Shown here piece by piece: positions 1 to 6,221 of a stretch of DNA of 8,007 nucleotides. Numbering within the stretch: the first letter of the stretch is position 1; each line of letters starts with the position of its first letter. The notes beneath the pieces are model-generated. The model did no database searches, had not been told where the DNA came from, and saw only the letters and a list, made by a program, of their open reading frames with translations. The stretch is from Solirubrobacteraceae bacterium (lineage in GTDB: Bacteria; Actinomycetota; Thermoleophilia; Solirubrobacterales; Solirubrobacteraceae). The stretch is taken from assembly GCA_024710825.1 (NCBI GenBank), contig JANJUA010000334.1, positions 1 to 8,007 of the forward strand, read 5' to 3'. Position numbers and translations under genes: made by a program.

Positions 1-7
1 GCCGTAA

Positions 8-24
8 TCTGGATTCATTCCAGA
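8..24. promoter_or_regulatory. Inverted repeat, putative FurA autoregulatory operator
   Basis: TCTGGA (8-13) and TCCAGA (19-24) are perfect reverse complements around a 5-nt spacer, giving a 17-bp dyad. It ends 9 nt before the first possible furA start codon. A TANNNT hexamer, TAATCT (5-10), overlaps its left arm and could be a -10 element. FurA repressors of Mycobacterium and CatR of Streptomyces act on their own promoters upstream of a catalase gene, so an operator here is expected. Binding by this FurA is inferred. The window edge cuts off the -35 region. Confidence 0.5.
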
Positions 25-33
25 AAATGTGCG

Positions 34-504
34 ATGCTGGTTGCCGTGCCCGAGCCCGAGGACATGCTGAGAGACGCCAGCCTGCGGGTCACCCGCCCGC
101 GGGTAGCGGCGCTCGACGCGGTCCGCACCCACCCGCATGCCGACACCGACACGCTCACCCGCGCCGTGAGGACGAAGCTCGGCGGGGTCTCGACCCAGGC
201 GGTGTACGACGTTCTCGCCGCGCTGACCGCCGCCGGCCTGGTCCGCCGCATAGAGCCGGCGGGCTCGCCGGCTCGCTACGACGCGCGCGTCGGCGACAAC
301 CACCACCACATCGTCTGCCGGGGGTGCGGCACGATCGCCGACGTCGACTGCGTCGTCGGCGCGCGGCCGTGCCTGCAGGCCGCCGACGACCATGGGTTCG
401 TGATCGACGAGGCGGAGGTCACCTTCTGGGGCACGTGCCGCGACTGCCGGAGCGACCGCATCTCCGGCGACACCGCAACCGCAAGGAGTGAGAGCGATAG
501 CTGA
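34..504 (+). CDS. furA: FurA-type Fur-family redox/metal repressor upstream of catalase
   Basis: This is a 156-aa Fur-family repressor, probably controlling its own transcription and that of the catalase gene. Residues 10-75 form the winged-helix domain (LRVTRPRV at 17-24, SxQAVYDVL at 53-61, TAAGLVRRI near 65-73). Residues 80-140 form the metal-binding dimerisation domain, with DNHHHIVC (88-95), a first CxxC pair (C95, C98), C106, and a second pair (C135, C138) typical of the structural zinc site. The pattern closely follows mycobacterial FurA, which precedes katG; here the downstream catalase is monofunctional. The start is uncertain: ATG 34, GTG 46 and ATG 64 are all in frame and none has a clear Shine-Dalgarno sequence. 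Mycobacterial FurA length favours 34 or 46. The 3' end overlaps katA, suggesting co-transcription and translational coupling. Confidence 0.93.
   Translation: MLVAVPEPEDMLRDASLRVTRPRVAALDAVRTHPHADTDTLTRAVRTKLGGVSTQAVYDVLAALTAAGLVRRIEPAGSPARYDARVGDNHHHIVCRGCGTIADVDCVVGARPCLQAADDHGFVIDEAEVTFWGTCRDCRSDRISGDTATARSESDS
483..488 (+). promoter_or_regulatory. Shine-Dalgarno AAGGAG that argues about the katA start
   Basis: AAGGAG lies near the end of furA. Its last base is the first base of the only nearby conventional start, GTG 488-490, so it cannot serve that codon by normal spacing. It lies 8 nt before an in-frame ATA codon (497-499), the optimal distance. The next in-frame GTG is at 527, 38 nt further on and inside sequence conserved among catalases. 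Confidence 0.7.
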
Positions 505-1969
505 CAACACCAAGCCGCTGACCACCGTGACGGGCGCTCCGGTGCCCGACAACCAGAACAGCCTCACGGCCGGTCCCCGCGGCCCGATGCTGCTCCAGGA
601 CGTCTGGTTCCTCGAGAAGCTCGCCCACTTCGACCGCGAGGTCATCCCGGAGCGCCGGATGCACGCCAAGGGCTCGGGCGCGTTCGGCACCTTCACGGTG
701 ACCAACGACATCACTCGCTACACCTCCGCCAGCATCTTCTCTGAGGTCGGCAAGCAGACCGAGATGTTCGCGCGCTTCTCGACCGTCGCCGGCGAGCGCG
801 GCGCGGCCGACGCCGAGCGCGACATCCGCGGCTTCGCCCTGAAGTTCTACACCGACGAGGGCATCTGGGACCTGGTCGGCAACAACACCCCGGTGTTCTT
901 CTTCCGCGACCCGCTGAAGTTCCCCGACCTCAACCACGCGGTCAAGCGCGATCCGCGCACCAACCTGCGCGACCCGGAGAACAACTGGGACTTCTGGACC
1001 AACCTCCCGGAGGCGCTGCACCAGGTCACGATCGTCATGTCCGATCGCGGGATCCCGAGGTCCTACCGGCACATGCACGGCTTCGGCTCGCACACGTACA
1101 GCCTCGTCAACGCGCAGGGCGAGCGGTTCTGGGTGAAGTTCCACCACCGGACCCAGCAGGGCATCGAGAACCTCACGGACGAGGAGGCGGCGGCGCTCGT
1201 CGGGGCCGACCGCGAGTCGCACCAGCGCGACCTGTTCGAGGCGATCGAGCGCGGCGAGCATCCGAAGTGGAAGCTGATGATCCAGGTCATGCCGGAGGCC
1301 GACGCGGCGACCTATCGCTACCACCCGTTCGACCTGACGAAGGTGTGGTCCAAGAAGGACTACCCGTTGATCGAGGTCGGCGAGTGGGAGCTCAACCGCA
1401 ATCCCGAGAACTACTTCGCCGACGTGGAGCAGGCCGCGTTCTCGCCCGCCCACGTCGTGCCCGGGATCGGGTTCTCGCCGGACAAGATGCTCCAGGGCCG
1501 CCTGTTCTCCTACGGCGACGCGCAGCGTTACCGGCTCGGGGTCAACCACCACCAGATCCCGGTCAACGCGCCGCGCAATCCGGTCAACTCGTTCCATCGC
1601 GACGGCGCCATGCGGGTCGACGGCAACCAGGGGGCGACCCCGGGGATCGAGCCGAACTCGTACGGCCGCTGGCAGGAGCAGCCGGCCTACCGCGACGCGC
1701 CGTACCCGGCGGGCGCGGTCGCCGACCGGTTCGACTACCGCGAGGACGACGACAACTACTTCGAGCAGCCCGGCATCCTGTTCCGGGAGAAGATGACGCC
1801 TGAGCAGCAGCAGGCGCTGTTCGAGAACACGGCCCGCGCGATCGCCGGCGCCTCCGAGGCGACGATCGAGCGGCACATCCACAACTGCACGCAGGCCGAT
1901 CCGGCCTACGGCGAGGGTGTGCGCAGGGCCATCGAGGCGCTGGCGGCGAAGGAGGCCGTCCCGGCGTAG
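488..1969 (+). CDS. katA: Monofunctional haem catalase (small-subunit, clade 3-like)
   Basis: The enzyme converts hydrogen peroxide to water and oxygen in the cytoplasm. Counted from GTG 488 it has 493 residues, the size of small-subunit catalases, with no C-terminal flavodoxin-like domain. The distal catalytic His is H59 ([14 protein letters not shown]), the distal Asn is N132 ([12 protein letters not shown]), and the proximal haem-ligand Tyr is Y342 ([14 protein letters not shown]). The spacing of these three residues equals that in human catalase (H75, N148, Y358). The C-terminal catalase-related immune-responsive region is present (about 425-485). The start is doubtful: GTG 488 is conventional but sits on the Shine-Dalgarno sequence, while ATA 497 is ideally placed and gives an N-terminus (M)ADNTKPL that resembles catalases starting M-T/A-D. 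The gene overlaps furA by 17 nt from GTG or 8 nt from ATA, so co-regulation by FurA is likely. Confidence 0.97.
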   Translation: MRAIADNTKPLTTVTGAPVPDNQNSLTAGPRGPMLLQDVWFLEKLAHFDREVIPERRMHAKGSGAFGTFTVTNDITRYTSASIFSEVGKQTEMFARFSTVAGERGAADAERDIRGFALKFYTDEGIWDLVGNNTPVFFFRDPLKFPDLNHAVKRDPRTNLRDPENNWDFWTNLPEALHQVTIVMSDRGIPRSYRHMHGFGSHTYSLVNAQGERFWVKFHHRTQQGIENLTDEEAAALVGADRESHQRDLFEAIERGEHPKWKLMIQVMPEADAATYRYHPFDLTKVWSKKDYPLIEVGEWELNRNPENYFADVEQAAFSPAHVVPGIGFSPDKMLQGRLFSYGDAQRYRLGVNHHQIPVNAPRNPVNSFHRDGAMRVDGNQGATPGIEPNSYGRWQEQPAYRDAPYPAGAVADRFDYREDDDNYFEQPGILFREKMTPEQQQALFENTARAIAGASEATIERHIHNCTQADPAYGEGVRRAIEALAAKEAVPA

Positions 1970-1995
1970 CAGTGTCGTTCCCGCCCCGTCCCCGT

Positions 1996-2022
1996 CCGGA
2001 CCGAGCCGCGCGCTCGGTCCGG
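1996..2022. terminator. GC-rich hairpin between convergent genes
   Basis: CCGGACCGAGC (1996-2006) and GCTCGGTCCGG (2012-2022) form a perfect 11-bp stem with a 5-nt loop. It lies 27 nt after the katA stop and 9 nt beyond the stop of the opposite-strand ankyrin gene. No T tract follows on either strand, as is common for terminators in high-GC actinobacteria. Its position between two converging genes suits a bidirectional terminator. Confidence 0.75.
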
Positions 2023-2030
2023 CCGGCGGG

Positions 2031-2420
2031 TCAGGGCTCGAGCAGGCGCTCGCGGGCGAACATCGCGGCCGCCTGGCGCCCGCTCGGCGTCCCGACGTCC
2101 AGGTCGGCGCCGGCCTCGCGCAGCAGCCTCACGACCTCGTCCTCGCCCTTGAACAGCGCGCCCGCGACGGGGGTCTGGTCCCGGGCGTTGCGGAGGTCGC
2201 AGTCGGCGCCGCGCTCGAGCAGCATGGCGACGGTCTCGGCGCGGCCGTGGTAGGCGGCGAGCATCAGCAGTGAGTTGCCCTCCGGGTCGACCGCGTCGAC
2301 CGGGAGGCCGTGGTCGAGGAACTCCGCGAGCTGCCCGGTCTCGCCCTCCCGCGCGAGGTCCATCGCGATCGCCACCACGCGGGTGGCCTGCTCGTCGGTG
2401 AGGCGGCGCTCGCCGGTCAT
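2031..2420 (-). CDS. Small catalase-associated ankyrin-repeat protein
   Basis: This is a 129-aa acidic protein with no signal peptide or membrane segment, so probably cytoplasmic. It contains about three ankyrin repeats: a degenerate one (about 14-45), a clear one (about 46-78; GNSLLMLAAYHGRAETV, LLERGADCDLRN) and a third (about 79-111; DQTPVAGALFKGEDEVVRLL, EAGADLD), then a short cap. The wording is that of ankyrin proteins often found beside bacterial catalases; in Pseudomonas aeruginosa, AnkB next to KatB is needed for full catalase activity. Here it is tail-to-tail with katA and starts 26 nt after the iron permease stop on the same strand, so it is probably transcribed with the iron transporter. 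ATG 2420 has no clear Shine-Dalgarno sequence; reinitiation after the permease is possible. A KatA-related role is inferred. Confidence 0.88.
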   Translation of the reverse strand: MTGERRLTDEQATRVVAIAMDLAREGETGQLAEFLDHGLPVDAVDPEGNSLLMLAAYHGRAETVAMLLERGADCDLRNARDQTPVAGALFKGEDEVVRLLREAGADLDVGTPSGRQAAAMFARERLLEP

Positions 2421-2446
2421 GGGGCCACGGTAGGCGCCGAGGCCGC

Positions 2447-4111
2447 CTATCTGGCGCTCGCGGCAGGCTCGCCGCCGCGACGAGAGAGCCGCACGAGCAT
2501 GACGACGGGCACGAGCCCGACGGCCACTATGAGCAGGGCCGGCAGCGCGGCCGTGTCGAAGCGCGAGTCCTTCGTCGCCTCCCACACGGAGATGGCCAGC
2601 GTGTCGCCGCCCAGCGGGCGCAGCAGCGCCGTGGCGGGCAGCTCCTTCATCACCTCGACGAAGACGAGCATCGCCGCGGTGACGATGCCCGGCCACAGCA
2701 GCGGCAGGTGGACCTCCGACAGCAGCCGCGTGCGATCGGCGCCCAGGCCGCGGGCGGCGTCGTCGAGCGCCGGGTCGATCTCCTCCATGCGGGCCTCCAC
2801 CGAGAAGAGCGCCAGGGCGTGGAAGCGGACCACGTAGGCGAACACGAGGCCGAGGAGCGTCCCGGTGAACAGCAGCCCGAGGTCGAGGCCGAGAACCGCC
2901 TCGGCGGCGGAGTCGAGCCGGCGGTCGACCCACGACAGCGGGACGAAGACCGCGACGGCGATGACCGTTCCCGGCACCGCGTACCCGAGCGCCGACAGCC
3001 GGCCGGTGACCTTCGAGAGCCGCGTCGGGTGCACGCGCCCGCCGTAGGCGACGAGCGTCGCGGCGACGACCGCGATGCTGGCGGCGACCGTGGCCAGCAG
3101 CAGCGTGTTGACCGCCTCGCGCAGGAGGTCCGCCCCGTAGACGCCGTCGGCGAGCGCCTCGATCGCCCAGACGACCAGCTGCGCGACCGGCCCGACGAAC
3201 ACGACGCCGAGCAGCGCGCCCGGGAGCGCCGTCGCGAGCCACGCGCGGGGGCCGCGCAGCCGCCGCGGCACGACGGCGTCGCCGGCGGCGAGCGACTGCT
3301 GGTAGCGCGAGCGTCCGCGCAGCAGCCGCTCGAAGGCGACGAAGGTGAGCGACAGGCCGACGAGCACGGTGGCGAGCTGCAGCGCCGCGGCCTGGTCGAA
3401 CGCGCCGTACCAGACACGGTAGATCGCGTCGGTGAGCGCGCGGTAGCCGAGCAGGTTGACGGCGCCGAAGTCGGCGAGCGCCTCCATGATCGCCAGGACG
3501 GCGCCGGCCGCGAGCGCGGGACGGGCGAGCGGCAGCGCGACGCGCAGCACGGCGCGCCCGTGGCCGAGGCCCAGGGTGCGAGCGGCCTCCATCGTGTCGC
3601 GCGACTGGCCGAGGAACGCGCTGCGGCCGAGCGCGTAGACGTACGGGTACAGGACCAGCGTCAGGACGGCGATCGTGCCGAGGGTGCTGCGGATGTTCGG
3701 CATCGGGATGCCGGCGCGGGCGAGCGCGCTGTCGAAGTCGTACTGCCCGAGCAGGACGAAGACGAGCACGTAGCCGGGCATCGCCAGCGGCAGCACGAGC
3801 GCCCAGTCGAGCCAGCGGCGCCCCGGGAAGTCCCAGAACGAGACGAGCACGGCGAGCCCGCCACCCAGCAGCAGCGTCCCGGCGCCCACGCCGAGCGCGA
3901 GCACGATGCTCGCGCGCAGCGCCTCCGGCAGGAGGCTCGCGCCGATGGAGTCGAGCGCCGCGCCCTCCCCGACGAAGCTCAGCGGCAGAGCGAGCAGCGG
4001 TCCGGCGACCAGCGCCGCGACGAGCACGCCGGCCAGCGACCAGGCCGGGGGGGCGCCCCGGCGGCGCCGGCGCCGCGCGGGCGCCGGCCGAGGTGGGTCC
4101 GCTACCTCCAC
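2447..4111 (-). CDS. Ferric iron ABC transporter permease, two fused domains (FbpB/FutB class)
   Basis: This 554-aa membrane protein has two binding-protein-dependent permease domains in tandem, so one chain supplies both halves of the channel. After an Arg-rich cytoplasmic start (14-18), the first TM helix is at about 24-45, with about five more in the first half (clear ones near 66-91, 103-122, 144-162, 197-215 and 243-260). The second half begins near 290. Each half ends in an EAA-type loop that contacts the ATPase: EAARTLGLGHGRAVLRVALP (175-194) and DDAARGLGADRTRLLSEVHL (450-469). The length fits iron(III) permeases such as FbpB and FutB; ThiP is the nearest alternative, but the ferric-type binding protein next door favours iron. 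The start is GTG 4111, inside the end of the binding-protein gene (10-nt overlap), which implies translational coupling. Confidence 0.93.
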   Translation of the reverse strand: MEVADPPRPAPARRRRRRGAPPAWSLAGVLVAALVAGPLLALPLSFVGEGAALDSIGASLLPEALRASIVLALGVGAGTLLLGGGLAVLVSFWDFPGRRWLDWALVLPLAMPGYVLVFVLLGQYDFDSALARAGIPMPNIRSTLGTIAVLTLVLYPYVYALGRSAFLGQSRDTMEAARTLGLGHGRAVLRVALPLARPALAAGAVLAIMEALADFGAVNLLGYRALTDAIYRVWYGAFDQAAALQLATVLVGLSLTFVAFERLLRGRSRYQQSLAAGDAVVPRRLRGPRAWLATALPGALLGVVFVGPVAQLVVWAIEALADGVYGADLLREAVNTLLLATVAASIAVVAATLVAYGGRVHPTRLSKVTGRLSALGYAVPGTVIAVAVFVPLSWVDRRLDSAAEAVLGLDLGLLFTGTLLGLVFAYVVRFHALALFSVEARMEEIDPALDDAARGLGADRTRLLSEVHLPLLWPGIVTAAMLVFVEVMKELPATALLRPLGGDTLAISVWEATKDSRFDTAALPALLIVAVGLVPVVMLVRLSRRGGEPAASAR

Positions 4112-5130
4112 CCCACCCGTTGCATGAGCGCCACGGCGTCTTCGAGGTGCTCGCCGGCGCTCGCCACGTCGATCGGGTCGGTCACGACCTGGTCCCAGTC
4201 GGCGATGTGGTCGGCGGGCGGGACGTCGGGGTTGACCGCCATCTCCCCGTTGGCGACGATCTCGCGCTGGGCCTCCTCGCCGACGAGGTGCTCCATGAGC
4301 CGGATCGCCGCCTCGCGATGCTCGGCGCCCCGGACCAGGCCCACCCCGGAGAGGTTCTCATGGGCCCCGGCGCCGTCCTGGTCCGGCCACGCGGGCGCCA
4401 CCGGGAAGGCAGGGTCGTCGGCGAGCTCTCGCGCGAGGTAGTAGTGGTTGACGAGTCCGACGTCGCAGCGGTCGGCGGCGATCGCGTCGAGCACGTCGAC
4501 GTCGGAGCCGAGCACCTCGGGGTCGTTGGCCATCCACGACTCGAGCAGGCGCCTCGTCGCGGCCTCGCCGCGCTTGGCGATCTGATCGGCGACGAACGAC
4601 TGGTTGTACTCGTTGTTGGACGTGCGCAGGCAGAGCCGGCCACGGAAGCGCTCGTCGCCGAGGTCGGCGTAGCTCGTGACGGCGCCATCGTCCACGCGCT
4701 CGGTCGAGACGACGGGCGTGCGGATGCGGGTGCTCAGGCCCCACCACTGGCGGTCGGGATCGCGGTACTCGACCGGGACGCGGTCGGCGAGCGTCTCGCT
4801 GTCGACCGCCTCCAGCAGGCCGGCCTCCTTGGCGCGCCAGAGGTTCGCGAGGTCGGTCGTGACCAGGAGGTCCGCCGGCGTCTCGTCGCCCTCCTGGCGC
4901 AGGCGATCGAACAGCTCGGGAGCGGTGCCGCCGCGGAGCTCGACGTCGAGGCCGGTCTCCTTCTCGAAGCTGGCGAACGCCTGCTCGTCGCCGTAATGGG
5001 AGCGGCCGTTGTAGACGACGACGTCGGGCGACCCGCCGAGCGCCAGTGTGGCGGCGACGAGGCCGGCGATGACGGCGAGGAGAGCGACGACGGCCAGCGG
5101 CCAGCGGCTGCGGATGAGGTTCAGGGGCAT
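4102..5130 (-). CDS. Ferric iron-binding ABC transporter substrate-binding protein (FutA/FbpA-like)
   Basis: This 342-aa extracytoplasmic protein captures Fe3+ for the neighbouring permease. Residues 12-31 are a hydrophobic signal or anchor segment after a short basic start. There is no lipobox Cys, which is unusual for a Gram-positive binding protein. The fold starts almost at once with DVVVYNGRSHYGDE (36-49). Putative iron ligands are H45, Y46, Y175 (NNEYNQS) and the pair Y230-Y231 (NHYYLAREL). Their spacing nearly equals the FutA1 ligands as I recall them (H54, Y55, Y185, Y241, Y242), so ferric iron is the likely substrate. ATG 5130 is preceded by GGAAAGG (5140-5146) about 9 nt upstream. 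The gene leads an operon with permease and ankyrin protein, and is divergent from the ATPase under a shared iron box. The FbpA name is avoided because it also means antigen 85 in mycobacteria. Confidence 0.93.
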   Translation of the reverse strand: MPLNLIRSRWPLAVVALLAVIAGLVAATLALGGSPDVVVYNGRSHYGDEQAFASFEKETGLDVELRGGTAPELFDRLRQEGDETPADLLVTTDLANLWRAKEAGLLEAVDSETLADRVPVEYRDPDRQWWGLSTRIRTPVVSTERVDDGAVTSYADLGDERFRGRLCLRTSNNEYNQSFVADQIAKRGEAATRRLLESWMANDPEVLGSDVDVLDAIAADRCDVGLVNHYYLARELADDPAFPVAPAWPDQDGAGAHENLSGVGLVRGAEHREAAIRLMEHLVGEEAQREIVANGEMAVNPDVPPADHIADWDQVVTDPIDVASAGEHLEDAVALMQRVGWR

Positions 5131-5143
5131 CGAGGAGGGCCTT

Positions 5144-5157
5144 TCCGTCCGGACGGA
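5144..5157. promoter_or_regulatory. Perfect 14-bp palindrome in the divergent iron-transport spacer
   Basis: TCCGTCCGGACGGA is its own reverse complement, and a further GGACGG copy follows at 5155-5160. It lies 14-27 bp upstream of the binding-protein start codon, overlaps the edge of that gene's Shine-Dalgarno sequence, and sits 5 bp left of the iron box. It could be a second regulator's operator or an mRNA hairpin in the leader of the minus-strand operon. I know of no regulator that matches it. Confidence 0.45.
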
Positions 5158-5164
5158 CGGAGTT

Positions 5165-5170
5165 AGGGTA
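5165..5170 (-). promoter_or_regulatory. Candidate -10 element for the binding-protein operon
   Basis: On the minus strand this reads TACCCT, a TANNNT hexamer. A start about 7 nt further along would give a leader of roughly 25-30 nt that includes the GGAAAGG ribosome site. It lies inside the iron box, so one bound repressor would block both directions. I see no convincing -35 element. Confidence 0.35.
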
Positions 5171-5174
5171 GCCT
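5169..5174 (+). promoter_or_regulatory. Candidate -10 element for a leaderless ATPase transcript
   Basis: TAGCCT fits the actinobacterial -10 pattern TANNNT and ends 6 nt before GTG 5181. That is the spacing at which transcription begins at the start codon itself. No Shine-Dalgarno sequence lies at normal distance from GTG 5181, which agrees with a leaderless mRNA. The hexamer lies inside the iron box. Confidence 0.5.
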
Positions 5175-5180
5175 TATTGC

Positions 5181-6221
5181 GTGACCTTCGACCCGGCGCC
5201 CGCGATCTCCGTCGCCGCTGCCGACAAGGCGTTCGGCTCGATGGTCGCCGTCCACGGCGCCTCGTTGGAGGTCCCCAAGGGCGAGCTGGTCGCGCTGCTC
5301 GGCCCCAGCGGCTCGGGCAAGACCACGCTGCTGCGGATGATCGCCGGCTTCGAGCGGCCCGACGCGGGCACGATCGCCATCGGCGGTCGCCGGGTCGCCG
5401 GTCCGGGTGTCTGGGTGGAGCCCGAGAGCCGGCGCGTCGGCATGGTCTTCCAGGCGGGCGCGCTGTTCCCCCACCTCGACGTCGCCGCCAACGTCGGCTT
5501 CGGCGCCCCGCGCCGGGAGCGCGTCGGCGAGTGCCTCGGGCTGGTCGGCCTCGCCGATCGGGCGCACAGCTACCCGCACGAGCTGTCGGGCGGCGAGCGC
5601 CAGCGGGTCGCGCTGGCGCGGGCGCTGGCCGCGGAGCCCGATGTGGTGCTGCTCGACGAGCCGTTCGCCGCGCTCGACGCCAGCCTGCGCGAGGAGCTTC
5701 GCACCGAGGTCGCCGAGGTGCTGCGCCGCGCGGGCGCCAGCGCGCTGCTGGTGACCCACGACCAGGCGGAGGCGCTCTCGCTGGCCAGGACGGTCGCCGT
5801 CATGCGCGACGGGCGCATCGAGCAGGTGGGAAGCCCGCAGGAGATCTACGAGCGTCCGCGGAGCCGCTGGGTGGCGGAGTTCCTCGGCGAGGCCGACGTG
5901 CTCCCGGGGACCGCCGCGGGCGGGATGGTCGAGTGCGAGCTCGGGTGCTTCGGCGTCGGCGACGGGCTCGCCGGCACGGTCGAGATCGTCGTGCGTCCGG
6001 AGGCGGTCGCGATCGGCGGCGGGTCGCCGTCCGCGGGGGCAGCGCGCGCGACGGTCGTCGACGGCGCGTTCTTCGGGCACGACCATCTCGTGCATCTCCA
6101 GCTGGCCAGCGGGCGGCGCCTCCGCAGTCGCCGCCTCGGCGCTCCGGCCTGGCACCCCGGCGACGAGGTGGACGTCTGGATCGACGGGCCGGTCAGCGCC
6201 CTGACGCCCGCCGGCGACTGA
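5181..6221 (+). CDS. Ferric iron ABC transporter ATPase (FbpC/FutC class)
   Basis: This 346-aa cytoplasmic ATPase should power the divergent permease and binding protein. It has Walker A GPSGSGKTT (41-49), Q-loop Q91, ABC signature LSGGERQ (135-141), Walker B VVLLDEP (155-161), D-loop ALDASL, and switch His H193 (VTHDQAEAL). After about residue 240 comes a C-terminal TOBE-type regulatory domain (VEIVVRPEAVAI at 267-278, and a second strand set near 290-335). Length and TOBE domain match iron(III), spermidine/putrescine and sugar importers; the neighbours make iron the choice. The start is GTG 5181 with no Shine-Dalgarno sequence and a -10-like element 6 nt upstream, suggesting a leaderless mRNA. 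It appears to be a single-gene transcript, split from the other subunits. Its last 29 bp overlap the 3' end of the opposite-strand dehydrogenase gene. Confidence 0.95.
   Translation: MTFDPAPAISVAAADKAFGSMVAVHGASLEVPKGELVALLGPSGSGKTTLLRMIAGFERPDAGTIAIGGRRVAGPGVWVEPESRRVGMVFQAGALFPHLDVAANVGFGAPRRERVGECLGLVGLADRAHSYPHELSGGERQRVALARALAAEPDVVLLDEPFAALDASLREELRTEVAEVLRRAGASALLVTHDQAEALSLARTVAVMRDGRIEQVGSPQEIYERPRSRWVAEFLGEADVLPGTAAGGMVECELGCFGVGDGLAGTVEIVVRPEAVAIGGGSPSAGAARATVVDGAFFGHDHLVHLQLASGRRLRSRRLGAPAWHPGDEVDVWIDGPVSALTPAGD

Larger units (their letters stand above)
5163..5176. promoter_or_regulatory. DtxR/IdeR-type iron box in divergent promoter
   Basis: TTAGGGTAGCCTTA has arms TTAGG and CCTTA around a 4-nt centre. 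Against the actinobacterial iron-box consensus TTAGGTWAGSCTWACCTAA I count 13 of 19 positions in the register 5163-5181 and also 13 of 19 in the register 5158-5176. Such overlapping registers are known for DtxR-family sites. The box sits between two divergent iron-transport genes, where iron-dependent repression is expected. No dtxR/ideR gene is in the window. Control by FurA instead is possible, but the motif is of DtxR type. Confidence 0.72.

Noticed and set aside
27..491. Plus-strand frame starting at ATG 27 over furA
   Set aside because: Arg/Pro-rich translation in a different frame from the clear FurA protein.
419..1882. 487-codon open frame on the minus strand opposite katA
   Set aside because: It is the antisense shadow of a well-conserved catalase in a high-GC genome; its product is rich in Arg, Val, Leu and Asp with no recognisable domain or ribosome site.
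2031..3242. 403-codon extension of the ankyrin gene frame upstream through the permease gene
   Set aside because: Only the last 129 codons read as ankyrin repeats; the upstream part is an Arg/Ala-rich shadow of the permease. ATG 2420 is the sensible start.
2708..4441. 577-codon open frame on the plus strand opposite the permease and the end of the binding-protein gene
   Set aside because: Low-complexity, charged Arg/Glu/Asp/Gln-rich translation typical of the strand opposite GC-rich membrane-protein genes; the minus-strand frame has clear permease motifs.
5144..5160. The GGACGG repeats read as a transcription terminator or as a short tandem repeat array
   Set aside because: They lie upstream of two gene starts, not after a gene, have no T tract, and amount to fewer than three units.
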